Shown: one piece after another, positions 1 through 5,965 of the stretch | How positions within the stretch are numbered: the stretch's first letter is position 1 | How the letters are laid out: the number at the start of each line of letters is the position of its first letter | Assembly (NCBI GenBank): GCA_017536845.1 | Contig: JAFWCP010000593.1 | Location: forward strand, 1-5,965 | Direction of reading: 5' to 3' | Length of the DNA: 5,965 bases | Origin: Solobacterium sp. | Lineage (GTDB): Bacteria > Bacillota_I > Bacilli_A > Erysipelotrichales > Erysipelotrichaceae | Notes under the pieces: generated by a model | The model's input: the letters and a program-made list of their open reading frames with translations, nothing else | Databases searched by the model: none | Told to the model about the DNA's origin: nothing | Made by a program: the position numbers and the translations under genes

Positions 1-1
1 G

Positions 2-3000
2 CTTGTCGGCATCGGCAACGGTGCAACCTTCATTAACAAGTACCTGACCGGCTACATGAACTTCGTTTCAGGTCTGGCCATTATCGGCGGCGAACCCGGT
101 GAGACACCGAAGGCTTCCGTTCCGGCATATGTGGCAGGTGAATCAGCAGATGCATATATTGCGGCCAATAATGCCCAGGGCATCGGCGGCGGCAGATATG
201 TGAACAACGACAGCAGGTTTGAATATGTGTTCACAGCAGATGCGCCGGCAAGTGCTGCCGAAGGCCTGAAGGATGCCTGGGACAAGGTTCTCTGCCTTTA
301 TGGACGTATCGGCAACTACATCGAAGCTGAACATGTTGTTGCAACATGGTATACAAGGCCTTTCCTCACCGGCGATACAGCCGCGGACCAGGCGAGAAAG
401 TACCAGTATTTCGATTCCCTGGAAGCAGTAGAAGGCTATGAGAGATTCGTCAATACCGAAGACCTCAATGATTCCGGTACGCTGTCACTCTGGTATGAAT
501 ACATTCCTGACTGCGTCAAGGATGCTGCTCCGGGTACTGTGCCTGTCATCTTCCTGATGCACGGCAATACCAATGACCCGAGGACCCAGGTTGATACTGC
601 GGCATGGGCCAACATCGCGGTCAGAGACGGCGTCATCCTGGTCGCACCGGAATGGCAGGGCCATGTCTATCAGGGCTATGCCTATGAACCGATGAGCGCC
701 AGAAGAAGCGAAGAGGGTGAAGAAACCTATGTTATCTCCGTCCTTGAAAAGGTTCTTGAAAAGTATCCGCAGGCGGATGCAAGAAGAGTGTATATGAGCG
801 GCCTGTCTGCCGGTTCCCGCCAGACAACCACATACGGCACTGAAAATCCGAAATACTTTGCGGCCGGCGGCGGTCATTCCGGACCGACAGCAGGCAACAT
901 GGAAACAGTTGAAAAGTATAAGGATACCTATGACTTCCCGGTCATCTACTTCACCGGCGACTGTGACGAATACCAGGGCAATACATTTGATGTCGACAAT
1001 CTGGATACCAATGCAATCAAGTGTCTGAACGCATTCAGAGTCCTGAACAACATGCCGGCCCTGACCAACGATGACTATACTGCTGAAAACGCCAGGATCT
1101 ACGGCGTACCGTGGGATGAAGTCTACACGATCGAACCGACAGCGGAAAATATCCCGACCATCATCGGCGGCGTCATGGCCAATGAAAAGGGTGTTGAGAT
1201 CAGCTTCAACAGAATCCTTGGCTGGGGCCATTGGAACTACTGTCCGGATACCGAATACATGTGGAACTTCATGAAGCGGTATGCAAGAGACCTTGAAACC
1301 GGTGAAACCATCATCCTCGAAGAAACAGCGTACAACGGCTGGAAGACAGAAGACGGCAAGGATTACTGGTATGAAAACGGCGTGAAGCAGGGTACCAGGG
1401 ATGACGATCAGGACGTCAAGGATGCCGACGGCAACCCGAGAGGCCGTGAAATCTATGATCCTGCTTCTGATGCGTGGTACTGGCTGGATGCCGAATTCGA
1501 CGGCGCCAAGGCAGTTGACAAGGAAGTCTGGATGCCGTATGTCATCAACGGCGAAGAACCTGGTTCCACAAACGGAAAGTGGGTCCGCTACGATGCTGAA
1601 GGCAGGATGATCAAGGGCTTCAAGCGTGTTGAAGATCGTCTCTATTACTATGATCCGATTACCGGTGCTGGTGCTGACAATGAATTCGTCAAGAGCGGCA
1701 ACGACTACTCCTATGTTTACTACTGGTATGAAAAGGGCGAACGCCAGGGCACAAAGATCGATCCGCAGAATGTGATCGGCGACGGCACACCGCGCGGCAG
1801 AGAAATCTATGACCCGGCAACAGATGCCTGGTACTGGCTGGAAGCCAATGACCTTGGCAGAGCGGCAAAGAACAAGCAGGTCTGGATCCCGTACATCTTC
1901 AGAGATGAAGAACCCGGTTCTACCGAAGGCAAGTGGGTCCGCTACGATGCTGAAGGCAGGATGGTCAAGGGCTGGTACAGAAATGAAGACGGTATCTATT
2001 ACTATGATCTGATCACCGGCGCCATGGTAAAGGGCACGGTCGAAATCGACGGCAGGAAATATACATTTGATGAAGTGACAGGCATTGCCCAGGGCAACAT
2101 TGATGTCAGGGTTGAACTGGATGATGCTTTGACTGCCAATGTCACCGGCGGCCGTATTGTCGGCTTTGTCGATGAAAACGGCGTCAAGACATTCCTTGGC
2201 ATTCCGTTTGGCGCCAATACCGAAGGCGAAAACAGATTCAGAGATCCGCAGCCGGTTGTACCGTGGGCAGGTGAAAAGGACTGCACGGAATTCGGCTCCA
2301 TTTCCATCGAAGCTCTGCAGGATCCGTTCATGTGCTGGTCGAAGGAATATGTCGACTGGGATCTGACCTATGACAACGGCAGATGCAACGAAGATATCCT
2401 GAACCTGAACGTCTGGACAAAGGCGGAAAAGGGCGACAAGAAGCCTGTTATCGTCTACATCCATGGCGGCGGCAATACCTCCGGCTCCGGCCAGAACGAA
2501 GTCTATTCCGGCAAGAATATCGTTGAGAAGGACGTTGTCTACGTCACCATCAACTACCGTTACGGCATCCTCGGCTTCCTGTACTACGTAGATGCCGGCG
2601 GTGAAGAAATCACCGGCAACTTCGCGATCAAGGATATGGTCCAGGCTCTGCAGTGGGTCAAGGACAACATCGCTGAATTCGGCGGCGATCCTGAGAATGT
2701 CACAATCGCAGGCCAGTCGGCTGGTTCGAGAAACGTCCAGCAGCTGATCAAGTGCCCGGCGGCTGCAGGTCTTTTCCAGAGAGCTGTCGCCATGAGTGCC
2801 AACGCCTATACAAGTTCTGACCTCACCAAGGAAGCAGCAAACGCTGCTGCAACTGCGGCTCTTGGCAATTACAGCGTTGCGGATCTGAGGGCGATGAGCA
2901 CCGGAGAAATCGACAATATCCGTGCCAATGTCTACAATCCGAGCAACTATGTCATCGATGGTGAATACTCTGTCGGCAGCCTCAAGGAAGCGTATGACAG

Positions 3001-3610
3001 CGGTGAAATGAACAAGGTTGATCTGATGCATGGCTGGACGTCCGGCGACGCAGTCCTGTTTGGTTCCTTCCTCACCGTATCCGAGAATACACCGGAAGCA
3101 TACACGGAAGCAGTCAAGGCAAAGCTTGGCGAAAACGCGGATGAATTCCTGGCTGCCTATCCGGCGGACGACAATATCAAGCGTCTGGTCACAAAGATCA
3201 ACTGCCACAGCTCCGGCTATGGCCTTGCGGTGGCTCTGATTGCCAAGAGCACAAGCGACCCGGATCATAAGAACTTCCAGTACTGCTTCACCCGTGAGGT
3301 TCCGGATCAGGATCCTGCGGTCAAGGCGCAGTGGGGCGCGTTCCATACCGGCGACGTCGGCTACTGGCTCAATATCTTCTCCAACACGACCAACCGTCCC
3401 TGGGAAGATGTTGACTATGAACTCGGCGAACTGATGTGCACCTATATCACCAACTTCGCAAAGACCGGCGATCCGAACGGTGCCGGCCTGCCCGAGTGGA
3501 AGGATACAGCATCCAACAGCGGCTATGGCGCGATGCATCTGTGCGAAGAATCCGCATTTGAAGAGATGACGGATGCCCAGCTTGCATTCTGGAAAGGCTT
3601 CTACAAATAA
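2..3610 (+). CDS. Multi-domain extracellular esterase: PHB-depolymerase-like hydrolase, two aromatic repeats, type-B carboxylesterase (5' partial)
   Basis: The frame is open from base 2 to the TAA at 3608-3610. The Met at 56 has no ribosome-binding site and sits inside conserved hydrolase sequence, so the real start is upstream. Numbering from Met56, a first esterase spans about residues 140-420. It has oxyanion-type FLMHG with His169, the nucleophile elbow GLSAG with Ser251, a probable acid Asp304 in GDCDEY, and His392 in GWGHW, as in PHB-depolymerase/CE1-like enzymes. Two aromatic repeats of about 118 residues follow (about 426-656). A carboxylesterase type-B domain fills residues 687-1184, with HGGG at 803-806, GQSAG with Ser888, probable acid Asp998 (SGDAVLF) and His1097 (GAFHTGD). 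Both triads look complete, so both domains should hydrolyse esters. No LPXTG or C-terminal membrane segment is visible. Surface location is inferred from the repeats, because the N-terminus is missing. The substrate is unknown; the lyase next door suggests acetyl, methyl or feruloyl esters on plant polysaccharide. Confidence 0.9.
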   Translation, partial: LVGIGNGATFINKYLTGYMNFVSGLAIIGGEPGETPKASVPAYVAGESADAYIAANNAQGIGGGRYVNNDSRFEYVFTADAPASAAEGLKDAWDKVLCLYGRIGNYIEAEHVVATWYTRPFLTGDTAADQARKYQYFDSLEAVEGYERFVNTEDLNDSGTLSLWYEYIPDCVKDAAPGTVPVIFLMHGNTNDPRTQVDTAAWANIAVRDGVILVAPEWQGHVYQGYAYEPMSARRSEEGEETYVISVLEKVLEKYPQADARRVYMSGLSAGSRQTTTYGTENPKYFAAGGGHSGPTAGNMETVEKYKDTYDFPVIYFTGDCDEYQGNTFDVDNLDTNAIKCLNAFRVLNNMPALTNDDYTAENARIYGVPWDEVYTIEPTAENIPTIIGGVMANEKGVEISFNRILGWGHWNYCPDTEYMWNFMKRYARDLETGETIILEETAYNGWKTEDGKDYWYENGVKQGTRDDDQDVKDADGNPRGREIYDPASDAWYWLDAEFDGAKAVDKEVWMPYVINGEEPGSTNGKWVRYDAEGRMIKGFKRVEDRLYYYDPITGAGADNEFVKSGNDYSYVYYWYEKGERQGTKIDPQNVIGDGTPRGREIYDPATDAWYWLEANDLGRAAKNKQVWIPYIFRDEEPGSTEGKWVRYDAEGRMVKGWYRNEDGIYYYDLITGAMVKGTVEIDGRKYTFDEVTGIAQGNIDVRVELDDALTANVTGGRIVGFVDENGVKTFLGIPFGANTEGENRFRDPQPVVPWAGEKDCTEFGSISIEALQDPFMCWSKEYVDWDLTYDNGRCNEDILNLNVWTKAEKGDKKPVIVYIHGGGNTSGSGQNEVYSGKNIVEKDVVYVTINYRYGILGFLYYVDAGGEEITGNFAIKDMVQALQWVKDNIAEFGGDPENVTIAGQSAGSRNVQQLIKCPAAAGLFQRAVAMSANAYTSSDLTKEAANAAATAALGNYSVADLRAMSTGEIDNIRANVYNPSNYVIDGEYSVGSLKEAYDSGEMNKVDLMHGWTSGDAVLFGSFLTVSENTPEAYTEAVKAKLGENADEFLAAYPADDNIKRLVTKINCHSSGYGLAVALIAKSTSDPDHKNFQYCFTREVPDQDPAVKAQWGAFHTGDVGYWLNIFSNTTNRPWEDVDYELGELMCTYITNFAKTGDPNGAGLPEWKDTASNSGYGAMHLCEESAFEEMTDAQLAFWKGFYK
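1331..2023 (+). repeat. Two tandem aromatic repeat units within the esterase gene
   Basis: Two in-frame copies start near 1331 and 1688. Each carries YWYE-x-G-x-x-QGT, then PRGREIYDPA(S/T)DAWYWL, then EEPGST-x-GKWVRYDAEGRM, then YYYD-x-ITGA. The conserved core recurs at a spacing of 354 bases (118 codons), and one extra codon near 1400-1435 makes the first part 357 apart. The 33 bases at 1577-1609 are identical to 1931-1963. A half-size motif follows at about 2024-2092 (VKG...DGRKYTFDEVTG), like the glucan- or choline-binding repeat type. Related Trp/Tyr-rich repeats occur in surface proteins of gut Bacillota and Actinobacteria, where cell-wall or carbohydrate binding is assumed. The repeats probably anchor or space the two esterase domains, but this function is inferred. 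Confidence 0.8.
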
Positions 3611-3628
3611 TTCCCTGTATACAGGAAT
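3610..3628. repeat. Short palindrome overlapping the esterase stop codon
   Basis: The perfect 12-base palindrome CCTGTATACAGG lies at 3614-3625, and outer arms ATTCC/GGAAT are at 3610-3614 and 3624-3628. It begins at the last base of the TAA stop codon. It has no T-tract, so it is not a terminator by itself. It could be a short mRNA 3' stem or a dimeric protein-binding site, or be due to chance. Confidence 0.35.
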
Positions 3629-3670
3629 GCTTCAGAACTGACCTGAAAAGGGACTGTTGAATCAACACTG

Positions 3671-3702
3671 AACCGGAAGAACGGAAATCTTCCGGTTTTT
3701 TT
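3671..3702 (+). terminator. Intrinsic terminator of the esterase gene
   Basis: The arm AACCGGAAGA (3671-3680) pairs perfectly over 10 bases with TCTTCCGGTT (3688-3697) around a 7-base loop. A run of T follows from 3696 to 3702, its first two bases being part of the stem. It lies 60 bases after the stop codon at 3610. It separates the esterase from the downstream lyase gene and argues against simple co-transcription. The reverse strand lacks a comparable T-tract, so it should work mainly rightward. Confidence 0.9.
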
Positions 3703-3769
3703 ATATATGGCAGGATCTTTGCATAATAATCCACAGTCTCCTGTTCATCAGGATAAATGCTCCGTAACG

Positions 3770-3800
3770 TTGTTATCCGCAGTGAAAGGTATTGTAAAAT
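3770..3800 (+). promoter_or_regulatory. Candidate sigma-A promoter P1 for the lyase gene
   Basis: TTGTTA (3770-3775) and TAAAAT (3795-3800) match the -35 and -10 consensus at 4 of 6 and 5 of 6 positions. The spacer of 19 bases is longer than the ideal 17. Transcription would start near 3807, inside the cre-like site, which would fit repression. This is a weak prediction that competes with P2. Confidence 0.3.
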
Positions 3801-3814
3801 GTAAGCGGTTTCGA
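3799..3814 (+). promoter_or_regulatory. cre-like operator (CcpA or another LacI-family regulator)
   Basis: The 16 bases ATGTAAGCGGTTTCGA match the Bacillus cre consensus WTGNAARCGNWWWCAW at 15 positions; the single miss is G for A at 3813. The central CG flanked by AAG and GTTT half-sites is typical of LacI-family operators. Catabolite repression by CcpA is common for polysaccharide-lyase genes, and in Bacillus the pectin regulator KdgR is also of the LacI family, so either could bind here. The site overlaps the -10 of candidate P1 and lies upstream of candidate P2. Confidence 0.5.
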
Positions 3815-3827
3815 AAAATCCATAAGA

Positions 3828-3855
3828 TTGTCAGCTCTGTCCATTTCATGATACT
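3828..3855 (+). promoter_or_regulatory. Candidate sigma-A promoter P2 for the lyase gene
   Basis: TTGTCA (3828-3833) matches the -35 consensus at 5 of 6 positions. It is followed after 16 bases by GATACT (3850-3855), a 4 of 6 match to the -10. A start near 3862 would give a leader of about 120 bases containing both hairpins described below. The cre-like site would then lie about 50-60 bases upstream of the start. Confidence 0.3.
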
Positions 3856-3887
3856 CAAGGACATTTTAAGTTAAGCATAACTATGAC

Positions 3888-3920
3888 CGCAATGCATGAT
3901 GCCAGGCATGAAGCATTGCG
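3888..3920 (+). promoter_or_regulatory. First hairpin of the lyase leader
   Basis: CGCAATGC (3888-3895) pairs with GCATTGCG (3913-3920). Inside, a symmetric 3x3 internal loop leads to a second helix, ATGC (3899-3902) with GCAT (3906-3909), closed by the triloop CAG. An alternative pairing bulges C3888 and extends the stem with TGAC/GTCA (3884-3887 and 3920-3923). No T-tract follows, so it is not an intrinsic terminator. It could be an mRNA leader structure or a palindromic protein site. I recognise no known riboswitch class. Confidence 0.5.
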
Positions 3921-3928
3921 TCAGAATA

Positions 3929-3967
3929 AACTGTATGCGCAGCTCATTCCGCGATCGGCATACAGTT
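3929..3967 (+). promoter_or_regulatory. Second leader hairpin abutting the ribosome-binding site
   Basis: AACTGTATGC (3929-3938) pairs perfectly over 10 bases with GCATACAGTT (3958-3967), enclosing a 19-base loop. The helix ends 3 bases before the AAAGGAG ribosome-binding site at 3971-3977. In that position it could influence ribosome access or protect the mRNA 5' end. The site itself stays outside the helix, so a simple on/off occlusion is not evident. No T-tract is present. Confidence 0.5.
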
Positions 3968-3970
3968 GAG

Positions 3971-3977
3971 AAAGGAG
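3971..3977 (+). promoter_or_regulatory. Ribosome-binding site of the lyase gene
   Basis: AAAGGAG is a strong anti-16S match that ends 7 bases before the ATG at 3985. It fixes the start of the downstream gene, and the signal peptide follows directly from that ATG. Confidence 0.9.
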
Positions 3978-3984
3978 AAGGAAT

Positions 3985-5965
3985 ATGCAAAGATCCAGCA
4001 AAAATGTATGGACCCGCATCCAGTCCGGCCTTTTAAGCGTGGCGATGGTTTTCGGCATGTTTACAGCAACAATGGCAGGAGCGAATGCGGAAGGGGAAAG
4101 TGAGCTTCATACTTTCACCGCGACAAATCTGACGGCTGCAGCTGACAAGGAAGTCATTCCTGACGGCACAGCCGTCGATGACCAGGGAACGGGATACATT
4201 GTAACCTTCGGCGAAGTGACAAAGCGTACCAGCAGTTCCACCGGCGAAGTGACATCCACTGAAGTCGGAAAGAACGCCGGCAGCGGCTTTACCTTCACGG
4301 TATCCGGTACAGCGGATGTATCCATGACTGTCAGTTCCACCGGCGGCAGCAACACCTCCGCAATCGGCATCATTGACGGCAACGGTGCTGCGATTGCCAA
4401 CAACGAAGGCATTACCGAAGTAACGGCAACCACAAAGCAGACACTGACGTATGCCCTGGAAGCCGGCACCTATAAGATTGTTTCACCGGAAAGTGAATAC
4501 AACCGCGGTGCCCGTGTCTATTACATTGAGGTCAGCGAAAAGGCAGCCGGCGTGGAACCGGAACCGGAGCCTGAAGACAGTGAATGGCAGTTCACATACT
4601 TCGGCGTTTCTGTCAACGCAAACCGCAACCGGCTGATCTCAGCCGGCGAAGGCATTGAAGAAGATGTCGTCCTCGGTTCGGCAATCTTCAATGAAGACGG
4701 CTCCATCAGTGAAAAGGGCGGCAAGTTCGTTGCCGACTCTCCGGCTGACGGCGGCAGTTATTATTACACTGTGATTGATCCGACCAAAAAGAACTTCTAC
4801 TTCCAGGCGGATGTCATCATTGACCAGCTCAACCCGGCCATGGATGGCCAGGAAGGCTTTGCCCTGATGGCCCGTGACGCGATCGGCGGCAACGGCGAAA
4901 GCGGCAACTGGATGGCCAACCTTATATCCGTTACCGGCACAAAACTGCCGACGGAAGGAATCAACGGCGGCGGTGAGACCAAGGGCGTCATCGGCGTGCG
5001 TGCCTATACCGGCATCAAGACACCGGAACCTTCGGAAGAAAACGAAATCGCTGCAACCCGCTACAGCTGGGCTGCAGACGGTGAAGGCAATACCGCTGTC
5101 ATCGAACAGGGCGGCACCTACCGTGTCAGCCTGGAAAAGACAGACTACGCCTACATCACATCCGAATACAGGATCAACGAAGACGGCACAACCGGCGACA
5201 AGATCGGCGAACATGTCTATTACATTCCTGCCAAGGATCACAATGCGACTTCCGTCAGCAGCTACAGTGATCTGGATGATCCTCTGACCTATCAGGAAGC
5301 GGACAAGGCATACATTGCCATGGTTGTTGCCAGAGGCATCAACGCCACTTTCCATGACATCGTCTTTACGACTTCCGACTGGAATGCGGAAGGCTGGCAG
5401 CCGCAGCCGACAACCTATATCCCGCTGGAAGCGGAAATCACATCCCCGTCAACCACAACCGGCGGAACTTATGAGCTTGTCTTCAAGGCCAACGCCGACG
5501 GTACGGCGAAGATCATGGCGGATGCTGATGTGCTTGAGGATAACGTTGAAATCAAGGCAAATACCTATTACAAGAAGGAATTTGCAATGACTTCCCCGAC
5601 AACGACATACCAGGTTTACTTCACACCGGATCCTGACTATGTCATCAGCGCTTTTGAAAAGCTGGAAAGCTATGACACTGTAACCGTTACCAAGACGGTT
5701 ACCCAGAAGACAATCGGTGACGGCGATACCATCTATGTCAAACCGGACGGCTCGCCTTCCAACGGCGGTACTTCCATGGATGATGCTGTGGATATCTTCA
5801 CAGCCGTCAGCTACGCAGGCGCCGGCCAGACCATTCTGCTGGCAAGCGAAACCTACGACCTTTCCGGCAAGGCGCTGACCATTGCCAGAGGCCGCAGCGG
5901 CACGGCGGAAAAGCCGATTACCATGAAGACGGTTGATGATGGCTTTGCCACCTTCGACTTCGGCA
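3985..5965 (+). CDS. Secreted modular pectate lyase, PL9-like (3' partial)
   Basis: The reading frame from ATG 3985 stays open to the window edge (660 codons seen). Residues 1-35 form a signal peptide: basic start (MQRSSKNVWTR), hydrophobic core to about residue 31, likely cleavage after ANA at 33-35. Residues 42-186 are a beta-sandwich of the kind found with clostridial pectinases (FTFTVSGTADVSM, GGSNTSAIG, LEAGTYKIVSP, RGARVYYIEV). An acidic linker EPEPEPED ends near residue 198. Residues 199-470 resemble the module preceding PL9 catalytic domains (GGKF, YYYTVIDPTKKNFYFQADV, DGQEGFALMARD, ATFHDIVFTT). Residues 478-575 are an Ig-like sandwich. From residue 583 the beta-helix begins (IYVKPDGSPSNGGTSMDDA, then GQTILLASETYDLSGKALTI and RGRSGTAEKPI). 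PL9 enzymes cleave polygalacturonate by calcium-dependent beta-elimination outside the cell. The catalytic lysine and calcium-binding aspartates are not in view, so activity is unproven; another beta-helix lyase family is the alternative. Confidence 0.82.
   Translation, partial: MQRSSKNVWTRIQSGLLSVAMVFGMFTATMAGANAEGESELHTFTATNLTAAADKEVIPDGTAVDDQGTGYIVTFGEVTKRTSSSTGEVTSTEVGKNAGSGFTFTVSGTADVSMTVSSTGGSNTSAIGIIDGNGAAIANNEGITEVTATTKQTLTYALEAGTYKIVSPESEYNRGARVYYIEVSEKAAGVEPEPEPEDSEWQFTYFGVSVNANRNRLISAGEGIEEDVVLGSAIFNEDGSISEKGGKFVADSPADGGSYYYTVIDPTKKNFYFQADVIIDQLNPAMDGQEGFALMARDAIGGNGESGNWMANLISVTGTKLPTEGINGGGETKGVIGVRAYTGIKTPEPSEENEIAATRYSWAADGEGNTAVIEQGGTYRVSLEKTDYAYITSEYRINEDGTTGDKIGEHVYYIPAKDHNATSVSSYSDLDDPLTYQEADKAYIAMVVARGINATFHDIVFTTSDWNAEGWQPQPTTYIPLEAEITSPSTTTGGTYELVFKANADGTAKIMADADVLEDNVEIKANTYYKKEFAMTSPTTTYQVYFTPDPDYVISAFEKLESYDTVTVTKTVTQKTIGDGDTIYVKPDGSPSNGGTSMDDAVDIFTAVSYAGAGQTILLASETYDLSGKALTIARGRSGTAEKPITMKTVDDGFATFDFG

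Noticed and set aside
56..58. ATG 56 as the true start of the esterase
   Set aside because: There is no ribosome-binding site before it, and the same frame is open and hydrolase-like from base 2, so the gene is cut by the window edge.
1331..2023. Repeats as a mobile element or CRISPR-like array
   Set aside because: The units are in frame, encode protein repeats and have no spacers, terminal inverted repeats or transposase.
485..3538. Minus-strand open frame of 1017 codons opposite the esterase gene
   Set aside because: It is codon-aligned with the sense frame, so a stop needs sense TTA, CTA or TCA, which this gene avoids in favour of CTG/CTC/CTT and TCC/AGC. The translation shows no recognisable domain, while the sense strand has two complete catalytic triads.
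3447..3734. Minus-strand frame of 95 codons crossing the end of the esterase gene and the terminator
   Set aside because: It runs through the terminator hairpin and into the conserved 3' end of the esterase, has no recognisable domain, and its product resembles a random shadow translation.
3739..3753. Small hairpin TCCTG-TTCAT-CAGGA
   Set aside because: A 5-bp stem without a T-tract or a telling position is expected by chance in a region of this size.
4639..5355. Minus-strand open frame of 238 codons opposite the lyase gene
   Set aside because: It has the same codon register as the sense gene and the same explanation by codon bias. The sense frame has a signal peptide and family-typical modules.
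4874..5590. Plus-strand frames of 137 and 91 codons in another register
   Set aside because: They lie wholly inside the lyase frame, which continues unbroken, and their Arg/Ser/Thr-rich translations are typical of out-of-frame reading.

Overview
The window (about half G+C by eye) looks like part of the genome of a gut-type Gram-positive bacterium of the Bacillota, possibly an Erysipelotrichia or Lachnospiraceae relative. The grounds are strong AGGAG ribosome-binding sites, a Gram-positive style signal peptide, aromatic surface-type repeats, a U-tailed intrinsic terminator and a cre-like catabolite operator. The exact lineage cannot be fixed from the sequence alone. Both genes read on the + strand.

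Layout. (1) Positions 2-3610 hold the 3' part of a very large gene. The frame is open through the left edge, so its true start lies outside the window. The visible 1202 residues encode, in order, the tail of a probable degenerate alpha/beta-hydrolase, a PHB-depolymerase-like (CE1-like) esterase, two copies of an aromatic repeat of about 118 residues, and a complete type-B carboxylesterase domain. (2) Positions 3611-3984 form an intergenic region. It contains a strong terminator for the first gene (3671-3702), two weak promoter candidates, a good match to the CcpA cre consensus (3799-3814), and two hairpins in tandem (3888-3920 and 3929-3967), the second ending next to the ribosome-binding site. 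(3) From 3985 to the right edge runs a second gene, open at its 3' end. It encodes a secreted modular protein that closely resembles family PL9 pectate lyases: a signal peptide, two beta-sandwich modules typical of these enzymes, an Ig-like module, and the first turns of the right-handed beta-helix. The catalytic part lies beyond the window.

Together these suggest an extracellular plant-polysaccharide (probably pectin) degradation locus. The lyase would cleave the polygalacturonate backbone and the multi-domain esterase would remove ester substituents. The two genes are separated by a terminator and so are probably separate transcription units, with the lyase gene plausibly under carbon-catabolite or LacI-family control. 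I found no tRNA, rRNA, CRISPR array or mobile element, and no clearly new type of biological system. The most unusual items are the multi-hydrolase fusion and the double-hairpin leader.
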